Source of the DNA: Sclerotiophoma versabilis
Lineage: Eukaryota; Ascomycota; Dothideomycetes; Pleosporales; Didymellaceae
NCBI GenBank assembly: GCA_012274445.1
Contig: JAAROD010000054.1
Span: forward strand, 620,001-684,000
DNA length: 64,000 bases
Direction: 5' to 3'
Shown one piece after another: positions 11,122 to 24,062 of this stretch. Positions within the stretch are counted from its first letter, which is position 1, and each line of letters starts with the position of its first letter. The notes under the pieces are model-generated. The model was not told the DNA's origin. It ran no database searches and saw only the letters and a program-made list of their open reading frames with translations. The translations under genes and the position numbers were made by a program.

Positions 11122-14100
11122 ATGGCAGCGTCCGCCGAGCAGCCAGCCAGGGAAGACCCCTCAAACCCTGAGCTCGACGTCAAGAAGCTCCACGCGCTTC
11201 CCACCGAACAACAAGACCTGTACCTCCTGACCTTCACGTCCGATCTTGCTCGCCATGTCGACTCCCTCGATGCTGATGGTGCTTCGGCGCATCAGATGTA
11301 CATCAAGAAAGAGCTTTTCCAAGTCATTAATCTGGCCTCCCCCGCGCCCACGCGAGTGATACGAAACAACTTGGGACGAGCATTTGCTGGTATCTTTGCC
11401 AAAGGGGACCGCAAACTCCTTTTCGAATCGATCAACGAGTGTAACACTATACTTAACGGAGCAGGCAAAAGTGAGAAGGATGTCAGAGCGAAGCACGCGG
11501 CGGCGCATTGCTTGGGCTGCATCTTCGAGGCAGCAGGGGACAGCGCTCAGAACATGGCACCCGTTGCAGTCATGTCTCTATTGCGTCTCATAAAGTTTGC
11601 GCAAAACTACACTGGGCTCAGGGCGACCATCTTCAAGGCAGTGGGCAAGATATTTAAGGGCACTGCCCCCTCGGCTGAAGAGAACGTTGCAAGAGATGCG
11701 TGGAAGCAAGCTCGAAACGCTTGTTCTGGAGACAAGTCACTTCTTGTGCAGTCAAGCGCATGCTTCTGCCTTGAACAGCTGGTGAAATGCACTTCTATGT
11801 TTGACAACGCGACGGACTTCGACAAGCTGCAGACAGCGGTGTGGAAAGCTATCGACAGCAGCTCAGCTACGCTTCGACATGCTACGGCTTCGGCCATCTC
11901 CGCTGCGCTTGTCAAGAATTACTCTGAAACTGCAACGGTGGAGGAGCCGATCATGGGCATAACACGCGTGGGCACAGGTGCTACGAAGAAGAAGCACAAG
12001 AGGATGTCTACGATCGATGGTGGTGATGACGATGCTATGGAACGTCCCGATTCACCTGCCCCTAAGAAGTCGGCCGCGAAGATTACATTCACAATCTCAG
12101 CTATTCTAAAGCTCCTCTCAACACAGTATTGTCGAACGTCCACAAGTCATCGAGCGAGAGCTGGCATCGCTGTCTGTTACATGAAGGTACTACGTGGCCT
12201 TGGAGAGCAGATCGTTGAATCGAAGTACAACGAGATCGCACGCAGTCTGTTCACCGACGTCCTCAGCAACCAAGTCATCACACAAAACCGATACCGTACG
12301 CTCAGCGCTCGCAAGTACGTAGCAGTCATTCTAGAGACGGTTGTTGCCCGTGAGATGCTTGGGGAGTCTGGACAGCTCAATGCTGCGAGGTTCCTTGTCA
12401 ACGAGATCCTGAAGGACTATCCACAAGCTCTGAAGGAGCGGCCAGAACCATCAAAACAGACTCTCATCGGAGCTCTCAGCACGTTATCAGCTCTCTTCGA
12501 CAGCCTAGGGTCTGCCTCCAACGTTATCGCCGATCCCTCTCGAGATGCGCTCATTCAGATCCTGCAGCATCCGAGCTACAGCGTACAAGTGCATGCTTCA
12601 TCTTGTCTGCAATCTTTCGTTCTCGCATGCCCGCTCCAGCTCCTGCCATCAGTGACGATATGCATGAACAGCGTCAATCGAGAGCTCGGATTCCTTGGCA
12701 CCGGTCGACAGTCGCCTAGGAAGTGCGTCGGTCTTGCGAACGGTCTCTCTGCGGTGCTGAGCACCTCGACATCGCAGCCATTGCATGGTTCTGTGGATGT
12801 GAATTCACGAGTCCTATCGCAGGCCACAACATTACTGAAGTCGGCTGGCAACTCGGATGTGAGGGTCTCATCGACACAGGTCCAAGTTGCCTGGATTCTG
12901 ATCGGAGGATTGATGACTCTTGGACCGAACTTTGTCAAGATTCACTTATCACAACTGCTTTTGCTATGGAAGAACGCGTTGCCAAAGCCGCTCAATAAGG
13001 ACAACATGGTGCAGAGAAATCTGTTCGAACTCAGCTATCTATCACACGTACGAGAGTGTGCTCTAGGCTCGATCTCGACGTTTCTAGAGTTCAACAGCAG
13101 ACTTCTGACACTGGACGTCACTAAACGTTTGGCTGCAATGCTCCAGAACACTACTATGTTCTTGAATACACTACCAGTCAAGAAGACCACTGACGACATT
13201 GCACAAAGGCTGTCCCCTGCACTTCAGCTGCACGACTTCGACCTCATGGTTCGGAGGAGAGTATTACAATGCTACACTAAGCTCGTAGATCTTACACCAG
13301 CAAGTAGCAATGAGGTCTTGTTGCAAACGAATCTACTCTCTTTTGCCGTCGCCAACTTTGCAGACCCGGACAATTACACTACCAGCTCTTTCAGTACGGC
13401 CATCGCAAGTGCTGCAGGCTCCTTTGAGAGTATCTGGGAGGTGGCTGATAACCATGGCTTCGGCGTCACTGGTCTTGTCCGTGGCTTCGATATCAAGCCT
13501 TTACCAGGGGAGCATGATAGTAGTACTGGACATCACTGGTTAGTCAAACAGGGCCCAGAAGCTATCGTTGATCGTACAGTAAGTCATCTCTAAAAGTCGA
13601 CAAGTCTATGTAACTCACGACGACCAGCTCCTCTCACCAATATGTGGCGCAATCGAGCACGATTCAATATCGCTATACAACAATCCCTCGCACAATCCCT
13701 CTGAACTTCCAGATCCACCAGCTACCGAAGTGGTGAATTCAGCTTTGCAGCTCTTCGCTATTTGTTTACCTTTGCAAACACCAAAGGTTCAGGAGAGTAT
13801 CCTGGAGCAAATGACTTCGTTCCTATCAGCTGGCAGTCTTCAGCGTGACATTCACAGAAAGACTGCCATGATGGTAAACATTGCCTACAGTCTCCTATCC
13901 GCACTCAAGGTAGCTGTGAAGGAAACACGCTCTGCTTCGGGTAGTCTGAAAGGGGCAGCTGTTGAGAAGGTCATGCAAGAGCTTCTGCATGTGAGTACTT
14001 CATGACCCTAACTCAACTATTACTAACATGCGCAGATCTTTGTCATCTTACCTGATCCATCTGTCCGCAGGCTGGCTGGCGAGGCACTGGGCCGCCTTTG

Positions 14101-17100
14101 CAGCAGTTCAGGTAACGCTTTGACTGGCAATGAGGTCAACTATCTCGTTGATCAAATTGTTGCAAATCGCGAGCCCTTCGCCCGGTCAGGTTATGCATAC
14201 GCGCTGGGCTGCATTTTGTCTCAGCTCGGCGGCATGGCTGCGAGCTATCACCTGAAGAACATACTTGGCATCCTTATGTCTCTGGGCAACGATCCCCATC
14301 CTATCGTACACTTCTCAGCTATCGACAGTCTTTCTCGGGTTGCAGATTCTGCCGGCTTGTCGTTTTCCAGTCACGTTACCGGCACACTCGGTATGCTCGC
14401 ACAACTGTACGCTGCGGACTCCCATAACGAGGAAGCTGCGTCGCTGGCCTCGTCAAACATTGAGATTGACCTACCAACCCCAGCCACCATTGCACGGTGC
14501 ATAGACAGCACGATCAACGTTCTTGGTCCAGATTTGCAAGAGGTGGTCAAAGCACGAGACATGATCATGACGCTGATCGGCCTGTTCGAGAAAGAGCCGG
14601 ATGAGTTAGTGCGAATTGAGGCTCTTCGCTGTCAGGAACACGTATCGTTGTACGCTCCAGGCCAGATGCGTTTCGCGAATTATGTGAAGCATCTGCAACG
14701 GTCACTCGACAGCCCCTCTACGCAGATACGGGATATGGCTATTGATGGCCTGCATAACCTTATGAGGCGTAACACTGAGGAGATTATCCGTACAGGCGAC
14801 CCTGGGTTGGAAGATGCGCTTTGGCACGTACTTGATAGACAACCTGATCATGAGGTCGTCCGGAACATCCTGCGGAACTGGCTTCACCAGACTGGTCTCA
14901 CTGATACTGCAGCGTGGGTACAGCGCTGCCACTCGGTGCTCACAAAGACAAAGAAGGTCGAGACACAGGAAGTAGTTGAGATCAAACCGAAGGCTGGCGC
15001 AACAGACCTGCAAGACGAGGAAGTCGCTGGCTTTGCTGCTGCTGCGAACGCACCTGGCGCTGAGGTTGGTCAGGCTGGGCAGACAAGTCAGGAGTTACTC
15101 AAGTGGCAGGTGCGCACCATCGGTATGGATCTTCTGAGCGAGTTGGTTTTGATGGTGAGCAAAGAGGCCGCTTTCCGAGAGGAGTCGCCTTGCGTCATGG
15201 CTTTGCAGCACAGGGTTGCTGATGTCGTGCGCATTGCCTTTTCTGCATCGACCGCAGGCGTCGTTCAGCTTCGCATTCGTGGTCTAAAAATTATCGACCA
15301 AGTCCTCAAGGTAAGCGAATCACATTCAACTTATGCGTGTGTGTCTGACAATTCCTCTAGCTATTCGGCAAGACTCCAGATCCGGACTTCGCGGAGGTTA
15401 CCTTGCTTGAGCAATACCAAGCTCAAATCGGTTCAGCACTGACTCCAGCCTTTGCAGCAGACTCATCGCCTGAGCTTGCAGCAGAAGCTATCAATGTGTG
15501 CGCGACGTTTATTGCCACGGGCATTGTCACGGACGTAGATCGTATGGGTCGTATCCTCAAGCTTCTCATCTCGGCACTTGAAAACTTCTCGAGTAAGTTC
15601 TGTAGCGCATACGATCGATTGAATTACTGACGGAAGTGTAGATGAAACTGAGGCCGCAGCTATCGGCGACTTACGAGGACTGAGCTCAAATGCAGCAGTC
15701 ATGGTGAAGATGTCTGTGTTTTCGGCATGGGCAGAGCTTCAAATCGCTAGTGCAGAGCAGACATACTTGACCGAGGTTTTGAGACCACACATTGCAAAGC
15801 TCACACCGCTATGGCTTGCATCGTTGCGAGAATACGCTCGTCTGAGGTTCGAGCCTGACATCTCGTCGTCCATAGGCTCGGCTTCCCTGTCTGGCAGTCT
15901 CGATACCATATACGCCGCGCTGAATCGCGAGACACTACTGAAGTTCTACCAGGAATCTTGGCTCAACCTTGTAGATGCCATTGCTAGCTTGATCGACGAG
16001 GACAGTGAGTTCGTTTTCGATGCCTTGGACGGCAAGACAGAATTCTCTGAGCCTCAAACGCCTACAAAAGCAGATCACATCAACTACCGAGACGAGCCTG
16101 TGGCCTTCTTCTTCGTCCTATTCGGTCTTGCATTTGAGGCTCTAGCAGGACGCCCAGGTGACCTGCAGGCCTCGAAAGAGCAGATTCTGGAGATCCTGCA
16201 AGCCCTCAAAAAGATCCTACGTCCATCCGTGTCAGGTCAGGCCATCTATCAGGAGGTCATCTTCTCTGAGACAATGGATATGCTGGATCGCCTCGTACTA
16301 ACTGAGGGTTTGACAGTGCAGAGAGTAATTGTAGAAATTGCGAGGAATCTGTGTCTTGGACACCCATCTGCCCGGAGGGATCGAGGAGCACCTGGCGATG
16401 ACCACCTCTCAGAAGACATTGACCAGTTGTTCGAATTGACAAAAATCATAGTCCTGGTGCTTTCTGGCTTGGTCCCCGGCTTAGAAGACAGCAGCTCCAA
16501 AGCCCGCCATGAGTTGAACGAAGAGGCAGTTGCCCTCCTTACAACCGCATTATCCGCGCTGGTCGACGCCGCTCAAGTGTTCCCAGCCATTATTAAGGCT
16601 GATCTGCATGCATGCATATTGCACACCTTCGCCACCATCTTTGGCACTGGAGCTTGTCAGGCAACTGTGGTGCCACAATCGCTGCCCATTTTCAAGCGCT
16701 TCGTCACCAGCCTTACCCGTGACGCTGAAGCCACCGACGACACCAGCAAGCAACTGCGCGCGACATTGACGCGCTTCCTGACCATCATGCGGCATGCACA
16801 ACAGCGAGAGTTTGATGCTGCGCTGGCATGCGAGAAGAACATCATCTTAGCGACCACTATTCTCGTGAGCTCTGCAGCATCCGCCTTCGCGCCCAATGAC
16901 CCGCTCATCAAGGTGTTCATCGACAATCTGTTCGACTGTCTCGGCACCGTCACAACTTCGAAGGTGGCTGTCGGCTGCTGTCGCTCTCTCCTTCTACTAC
17001 CAAAAAAGGGTGCCGTCGAGACCAGCGTCGCTGCCCTTATCCTCCCACAAATCCTCTCTTTCCTCGCTAATCCCTCGGACGTCGAAGGCCTTGAGGAGTC

Positions 17101-17428
17101 ACGCACGCTGCTCGCTCAGGCTTTGGTTACGTTCATCTCTACACTACCTAAGTCAGAGCAACGACAGCTTGCAGCCAAGATTATCATCCCCGCCCTCCTT
17201 GCGAGAGTGCGGAACGACGCGAATACTAGCCAAGAGACAGCGAGCAGATTGTTGGAAATTGCACAAGCGGATCAGGACGCGTTTAGAGGTGTTGTCGCAG
17301 GACTGAGTGCGGAGCAGAGAGATTTCCTGCAAGCCATGTTGAAGAGCGGACAGGGATCGAAGAAGGAAGTCAAGCGAGAGGACGACGGTGAGCCAACGAT
17401 TGCGTTGAAGATGAACTTTGGTTCTTGA
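11122..17428 (+). CDS. LAA1: HEAT-repeat protein of the Laa1/HEATR5 family (AP-1 accessory factor)
   Basis: Five exons: 11122-13578, 13628-13990, 14036-15310, 15361-15592 and 15642-17428. The introns are 45 to 50 bases and all have GTRAGN donors. The product is 2037 residues. The start is the ATG at 11122 (MAASAEQPARED); the longer frame begins at a GTG. The protein is alpha-helical HEAT repeat throughout, for example the conserved RVIRNNLGRAFAGIFAKGD, GRLCSSSGN and FVILPDPSVRRLAGEALGR. Length and order match Laa1 of yeast (about 2014) and HEATR5 of animals (about 2050). Yeast Laa1 binds the AP-1 clathrin adaptor and is needed for its recruitment to trans-Golgi and endosomal membranes. No catalytic motif is expected or seen. 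A 26-residue acidic/Lys-rich insert near residue 300 (KKKHKRMSTIDGGDDDAMER) interrupts the repeats. Confidence 0.9.
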
Positions 17429-18202
17429 GCCGGTGATGCGAGGCTGTTGAGGTGTTGAAGGCTGTAATATACCCTGTTTCTCGCATTCGTACTTTCGGCT
17501 CTCGTGCATAATAATGGTGCTCACAAATATAAAGATGCAGTACGACCTTGAACGTTTAATATTAAAACTCGCAACTTTCTTTGCGCATCAGGCATCTCAT
17601 CGCTCATACCCTGTGAGTAACAACACCACAAGATTCCTGCGAGCACGACACGTTTCCGCTTCTCCAAGGCTCCACAACGACGACCCCCACGTTGCTCATG
17701 ATCTGAGCGCCATCTGCGGTGACCTTCTTGCCTGGGCTCTGAGCCCCTCCGCAAGAACCCACTCCAATATACATTGAAGAAATTATCAAAAACGGTCCAT
17801 GCGTGCCGTCGATTTCCATACCATCTACCTGGTCGGAAGCGGTGGCGAACTGTAACGACCACGAAAGCATACTCCTTACTGGCCGCCGCTCTAGAATTAC
17901 AGGGTACGATTGGAAGTTATGTAACGGTGATGCAGAGAGCTTGACGTCTGTAAGGCTTCGTAGGATCGTCCAACGGTTCGGCGATGCTGGCTGGCGTCAA
18001 CTGTGCGAGGGTTCCACGTGTGAGCTGCGGGGCAAACGTACACAATGCATTGATCATGCACGCAGAAACTATTGGAAGGATGCAAATTCTTCTTGGCTCA
18101 CAGGCCAGCTTCGGAACTCCAAATATGCTACCCAGGCGCATGCTAGAACGCCATGAACTCCAGTACGCAACCAATGAAGACAAACAGTGGACGACCGTCC
18201 TT
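17429..18202. other. Convergent intergenic region LAA1 / IWS1
   Basis: 774 bases between two 3' ends. Several frames of 60 to 90 codons occur but lack ATG context, splice logic or family resemblance. Nothing else seen. Confidence 0.4.
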
Positions 18203-19639
18203 TCAACGCCTGCCCTGTCTGGCCTTCACCGTCTTCATGATGTCTACATCCCTTCGGACGTTGTTGCCCTCGTTGAATGTGACATTGCTCTTCGGCGCAA
18301 CAGTGTAAGTCATGCGACCAGACTCCATACGGGCACGCTGGAATGCACGCGGAGCTTCGAGAGCTTTCTTCCTTTGAGCAGCCAAAGCAGCTGCTTGACT
18401 GTTGGCGGCGGAGTTGCTAGTTCCGACCTTTCGTCTGTGATTGTGTCAGCAATAAAAGTAGCAATAGAAGGAAGGGTACATACGTAGGGTCGAAATCTGC
18501 TTGAGCGAACTCCTTCTTGCGGTAATCGTCCGTGCGCCTAAGAATTGGGCGAGTCCAGTCTGTGAAGAGGCGCTCGGCTTGCCGCTTGATGGTCAACTCA
18601 GGACGCTTGCTCTTGATGTAGAACATGATGACCTTGCCAATACCAGATGCAACAAGAGTGTCCTTGTTGATGGGTAACTTGGCCAGGGCAGCAAACAGCT
18701 CCTTCTGAATGTCATATGCGGGCAGACTGCCGTCGCTCAGGGGTTCAAGGAAGAAGCGTACAGCTTCCAGGATGTTGGACTCAGGATCCACGATCGACTC
18801 TTTGAGGTTGCTCTTGTTCAGCAGGGCGACAACTTCTGGCAAAAGCTTAAGCTTGTGGCGTGCAGGTTCTCCGCGTTTTCGGCCTTCGTTGTCCGCTTCA
18901 GCTGCCTGAGCCATACGACGGCGCATTTCCTCGATCTCTTGGTCAGCCATCTGCTCAAGATCGATTCCGTCCTTCTTGCGGCGGCGGGTCGAGCTGCTCT
19001 TGACAATGGCATCCATCTGGCGCTCGAGTGCGCGCTTTCGGCCTGTATATCTGTCAGTAGCAGCATTTAGGTTGTACCTTGATTCGACGTACGCTCTTCA
19101 GGTGTCAGGTTTGCCTCTGTCTCCTCGTCCGGGCTAGCACCACGTATCCTGCCCTCCTTCTTTGATCTCTTGCTCTTCCTCCCTTCACCCAAGTCTGCAC
19201 CTTCCTCATCACCGTCCTTGTTCTTCTTGCGACGCGGCTTCTCGGCACGCTTCTTCTTTTTCTTGGGCTCGTCGCCCTCGCCCGCAGCGCGTTTCCTCTT
19301 GTGCACGCCGATCTGCTTGACTGTGTCCTCGTCGATGGCGCGCTCCTCGATGGCGATGTTGCTGGCGTCAAAGTCGCCGAACTGCTCATCCAGTGCGTCA
19401 TCGTCCAGTGCATCCGATAGCGCAGACTCATTGTCCGACAAGCCAGCTTCGATGTCGTCCTGATCTGGCATCTCCTCCTTATCCTCCGTGACCTCCATAT
19501 CCTGATAGGGGACTGCGTTTGTTGCGTTTGGTACCGAGTTCTCCTCATCAATCTCAGGGCGCAGAGGGTCGCCGGGGTCGTTGCCAGCCTCGGGGAGCGG
19601 CGAGTTGGAGTGCGACTTGTTAAACTCGACGTCCTCCAT
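18203..19639 (-). CDS. IWS1: Transcription elongation factor Iws1/Spn1
   Basis: Exons 19639-19093, 19042-18484 and 18434-18203 with 50- and 49-base introns; 445 residues. The start is the ATG at 19639 (MEDVEFNKSHSNSP); the frame upstream opens at a GTG. The N-terminal half is disordered: acidic and Ser-rich, then Lys-rich with KKKKKRAEKPRRKKNK, a likely nuclear signal. From about residue 183 comes RKRALERQMDAIVKSSSTRRRKK, then the TFIIS-N/LW domain (LKLLPEVVALLNKSNLKESI, PLSDGSLPAYDIQKELFAAL, LPINKDTLVASGIGKVIMFY). The C-terminal KSNVTFNEGNN is also conserved. Iws1 binds Spt6 and elongating RNA polymerase II and helps chromatin reassembly. Head-to-head with PCF11, another Pol II factor. Confidence 0.92.
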
Positions 19640-20440
19640 GGTGCAGGTTGTATGTAACGAGGGCGCTAAAGTGGATGTAGTGGCGTCGATGCGAAGAGCG
19701 GCGAAGCTTCGATGTTTGGAGACGTGCGATGACGACACCAGAGGCGAGGGACGTCTGGCAGTGGTGCTGATGCGTGCGTTTGCGTGGAGGAAAGTTGCTG
19801 AGCGCGACTGCCCATGACGCGCGGACCTTCTATTTCACCGGGGCTTGGCGTCGGGGAAGTGGCAGGCGCGGCGCAGCTGCGCAGAAGACGCAACCACGGT
19901 TCAACCTCCTCACCAACCAACCTGCGCTGACCGCCTACGTGGCAGCACGCTCAAAATCTCTGCCCCTCGTCCTTCTTGAACTTTCCACGTCCCTTCCCCA
20001 TCGTTGTGACTAACCGTTGCGCACCACGCAACACAGCACCCGCAACCTTCACGGCCGCAGCACCCGTTCATCAGCGGACACGTGCGTTGCACATACACTC
20101 TTGTCGGGCGTATCTCGACTGCACGCTACATCGCATCTGTAGGCGAGTAGAGGAGGAAGGCACACAGTGGGTGGAGCTCAGTGGCTGGAGGAGAGCGAGT
20201 CTTGTCCCTGTTCTGGCTGCCCTGGCGCAGTCTTCTTGCTGCAGTACCCTGCGAGGTCATAGCTAGTAGCAACACAAACATCCTGTCACACCGTGTTCGA
20301 AAGAGAGGAAGCATCTGTTTGTTTTGTCTGCGAGTCCGGCCTGCTTGGACCGCCTACCATCGACTGCAAGGCTTTCTGCCGACTGCATCTCACGTCTAAC
20401 CCGCATCCCCTTCCCAAAGCACTTTGTCTCACTGCCCATC
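19640..20440. promoter_or_regulatory. Divergent intergenic region IWS1 / PCF11
   Basis: 801 bases between divergent ATGs of two Pol II-associated genes. No coding frame with resemblance to a family; the PCF11 frame is open upstream to a TTG at 20324, but the first ATG is 20441. No clear promoter element can be named by eye. Confidence 0.4.
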
Positions 20441-22559
20441 ATGTCGTTGCCTGCTGATGAGGTAGCTGCCGACTTTCGCGATGCTCTACAGGATCTGAGG
20501 ATGAACAGCAGGCCAGAGATCAGCAATCTAACCCTCATCGCGAAGGAGAACACAGAATATGCGCAGGCCATCTCAACCGAGCTTGAGAACCACATTCGAA
20601 CAGTAAGTTCAGCCATGCCACTGCCAACTTCCATGCCCTTCTTCCGTTCGTGCTGCGAATGACTGACCCGCGTAGACCCGTCCCGAGTGGAAGCTCCCGT
20701 CTCTCTATGTCCTCGATTCCATCGTCAAGAACGTCGGCACCCCGTACACCGTCTATCTTGGCCGCAACCTCTACCGCACATTCACGGACGCCTACCTTGT
20801 CGTAGACCAAGCTACTCGTAAGGCTATGGAAGGTTTGCTAAGGACATGGAAGCAGTCAGTGCCTGAGTCGATGGAAACTCGTCCTGTCTTTCCTGCCAAT
20901 GTCACCGGCGACATTGAGAATGCCGTCAACAAGATCCGCACTGTTGCCGCCCAGACACAGGTGCCGCGACCCATGCATGCCCTTCCACCACGACCACCTT
21001 CGAACCTCGCATGGAGAGACACATCAACACCGCCGCAGAATATGCCTCGGTACCCTGCTCCGAATGATCCTCGCCGACCAGCAGGCCTCCCCCCTACGCC
21101 TCAGTACGGCCCGTCTGCGACACCGCCTATGCCCTTTCAGCAGCATTTTAACAGCCCTCAGCCCATGTCATCAGTCCACCTGGCTGATTTGAAGGCCGAG
21201 GTTGCCCAGCTCGTTACTACCACACAGACCTCCTTCGCCCATAATCCCGCAGATAGAGACATTCAAACAAAGCTACAAGCTCTACTCTCACTCAAGCAGA
21301 TCCTCGACACCCAGACGCTGCCTCCACAACAGCTTGAAGCTGTGCGCAACCAGGTGCGGTCTCTGGCCCCTACTCCAGCACCCATGCCGACATTTGCTCC
21401 CCCAACACCGGTACCGGGCTTTGCTCCACATGGTATGCCTCCGGGCTTTCCTCCTGTTGGTGCTCCGCCGGCGAGCGCACCACCGAACATTGCGCAACTA
21501 CTTGCTGGCTTCAGGCCGACACCCCAGCCTGCGCCGACTCCGCAACCTCCAACGCTTAACCTCGCTGATCTTCTGAAGCGCGTCTCGTCCCCAGCACAGT
21601 CTTCATCCGTTCCCGCACCAGCGCCATTCCAGCCCCCGCCTTTTGCTGGTTTCCCACCTCCCATCTCGACGCCTGCTCCTGCGGCGCCAGCTGCTTCTGC
21701 AGCAGCGAACCCTGCAGCAAACCTTGCAGCTCTGCTGGCACAATTCAATGGCCCAAGGGCTGTGCCACCTCCTATACCGCCAACACCAGTGCAACCTGTA
21801 CCTACTCAGCAGCTTCCACAGCCAGTGAGCTCAGTGCCTGCGCCTGGGAGTGCGGAATGGTTGCTTGCTGCTCTAGGCGGCATGTCTGGTGGCACGCCCT
21901 CAAACGGCACCACCCCATTTGCAGCTCAACCAATGGCGAGGCAGATCTCAGCACCCAATGTCTTGAACGACATTGAACTCACAACCGCATCTATGAAGAA
22001 GCCCCGATTCCATCTTATATCACGTCTGTACGAGGCTAAGCCCAACATTTGCGCGACTTGCGGCCGCCGCTTCGAGAACACGCCTGAAGGGAAAGAGAAA
22101 AAAGCCCGCCATATGGACTGGCACTTTAAAGTCAAGGACCCTGATGCCGCCAAGCGTGGTGTGCACCGCAGTTGGTATATGTCTGAGAAAGACTGGATCG
22201 ACTACCGCGAAGTGGACGAGACAACGCCCGCCACCGATGCCACTACTGCAAACAGTGTCGCGAAGCCCAAGAAGCAGGCGAAGGATCGCTACGTGCTCGT
22301 TCCGCAGGATCCTGCGCTCCAGCATGCGCCCTGTCCTATCTGCCAGGAGAAATTTGAAACCCAGTGGAATGTCGATGCGAATGATTTTGTCTGGATGGAC
22401 GCTCTTCAGGTCGGCGCGAAAATCTACCATGCCACCTGCTTTGAGGAGTACAGCAAGGGCGCGAGTATACCAATGCCTAGCACGCCCGACTCGGTGCTGG
22501 GAAAGAGAAAGGCCGATAATGGCATGGGAGTAGAAGGGAAGAAGGTCAGGGCTTTCTGA
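20441..22559 (+). CDS. PCF11: mRNA 3'-end cleavage/polyadenylation factor Pcf11
   Basis: Exons 20441-20602 and 20676-22559 with a 73-base phase-0 intron; 681 residues. Residues 1-135 are the CTD-interacting domain: EVAADFRDALQDLRMNSRP, then after the splice TRPEWKLPSLYVLDSIVKNV and YLGRNLYRTFTDAY. It binds the phosphorylated tail of RNA polymerase II. The middle (about 170-460) is Pro/Ala/Gln-rich and disordered, including LADLLKRVSSP and NLAALLAQFNG motifs. The C-terminus holds two zinc-binding elements: CATCGRRF with HMDWHFKVK near residues 512-540, and CPICQEKF with HATCFEEY near 606-650. These bind Clp1 and other cleavage factor IA parts in yeast. Length is close to yeast Pcf11 (626). High confidence from domain order. 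Confidence 0.93.
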
Positions 22560-22963
22560 GCATATGTAGATAAATCTAGGGGGCTGTCAAGATGGAAATG
22601 CATAGCGTGGCGTTGGGTCTTTTTGTCGAAATTCCGCATATGTACAGCGGGCCAGTGTTAAAGGCACGTTGTCGGTATAGATAGTTTGAACATCAATACA
22701 AGTCCAACACACCCCTTATTCCCACCACTGCTGTATTACCATAAACAGTGTCATCATAAACAGTTGATGCACAAGCGATGTTCTACGGTCCTGCCAAAAA
22801 AGGCACCGAGAGTGCTCATGTCAAGACAGGATCTCAGTGACAATGTTCATCAACACGTGCGGGATATCAAAGCGTTTTGTTCGCAAGCAAATGGGTGGCC
22901 AAAAACGTGCAAACTCCCACCGACACCATGCTCGTGTGTTCGATACTTTCCAAACAACAGCTT
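22560..22963. other. Convergent intergenic region PCF11 / AIM32
   Basis: 404 bases between two 3' ends. No gene seen. Presumed to hold both 3' UTRs and poly(A) signals. Confidence 0.4.
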
Positions 22964-24062
22964 TTAAGCCCTCGCCCTAGGCCTTAACCTTAACCTCCCC
23001 ACCTCTTGATCCTCCCCTCTCTCTGCCTTTAGCTGCGCCTCAACAATCCTCCCAATATTCCCTCCATCCTGCATCACACCGCCCCTTAGCAGCTCTCCGA
23101 TAATCTTCCCTTGAATGACCGTCTCCTCAACCACACCCTCGACCTGCTCCGGCCCCACCCTTCCATACCATATCCCACTCCCCTTCAACGCATTCCCTTT
23201 CAAACCCGGAGGAAGGTAGATAATCACATTGCCAGCGTACTTGTGCCCCCCGATGTGGCTTATCAGTGCCACTTCTGCCTGTATTCCTTTGCGTGCAAGT
23301 TCCTTGCGGAAAGAGTCTTGCAAGATGGGGCCAAGAATGCCGCATCGTTGGTCGCGGCCGCCGTGGCCGCAAACTAGGATTGTAGGCTTGGTGATGGGTT
23401 CGGGAGCGGGGAGGAGTGCGGCTTTGGATTCGTCGCGCGTTAGTGCAGCTTTTTGGGTGGCAGAGAGGTTTGCGTGCATGGGGTGGAGCTTTGGGGCTTT
23501 GAGGTAGGCGGTCGCGAAATTGCTGAATGAGTCTGATGTGTGCGGTATCGCGGGTATACGCCGGAAACTTGGGAAAAGGTATGCTATTGTGGAGTTGGGG
23601 ACTTCAGTCGCTGGTAATGAGCTCGCGGTGATAAGCACATTTGTAAATGGCTGGTAATGTGTCAGCTACTGTGCATGTTACTGCTTTGTGGTGCAAAGCA
23701 CATCCTGGGGGCTTACAAACATCAAACGCCTCGCCTCCTTTCCCAATCACGCCTTTCAACCCTTTCACAAAGTCTGCTGTAGCGCCCCCATCATCCTCGA
23801 GATTGCTTGTCCAATCCTCCTTCCCTGTACATAGCAGTACTTGCTCGGTGTATGGCGCCATGGTGTTGAGTAGTGGTGTCTTTCGATCAATATCCAAGTC
23901 TGGAGGCGTAGACGTGCATGTGCATGTTGGTGATGGGCATGATTCCGTGTAGGGTATGGATTGGATAGGAGATTGGAACCGTAGTACCGTGCTCGAGAAC
24001 AAGCGAAAAGTACGTATACAAGGCGCTCGAGCCCTTGACAGGCGTAAGAAAGCGACAGACAT
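22964..24062 (-). CDS. AIM32: Aim32-type thioredoxin-like [2Fe-2S] mitochondrial protein (sucrase/ferredoxin-like)
   Basis: Exons 24062-23721 and 23650-22964 with a 70-base phase-0 intron; 342 residues. The donor is GTTTGT, which joins GGEAFD to PFTNVLITASSLP in the family pattern; the stronger-looking GTAAGC four bases further would break the frame. The N-terminus (MSVAFLRLSRARAPCIRTFR) is a good mitochondrial presequence. The thioredoxin-like C-domain has CGHGGRDQRC (Cys-x8-Cys) and HIGGH (His-x3-His), the Cys2/His2 cluster ligands described for yeast Aim32. Yeast Aim32 acts in the mitochondrial matrix and intermembrane space in redox control of import factors. Transfer of that role here is inference. 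The very C-terminus is Arg-rich (RLRLRPRARA). Confidence 0.87.

Noticed and set aside
21263..21748. 161-codon Gly/Ala-rich frame antisense to PCF11
   Set aside because: Mirror image of the Pro/Ala-rich linker of PCF11.
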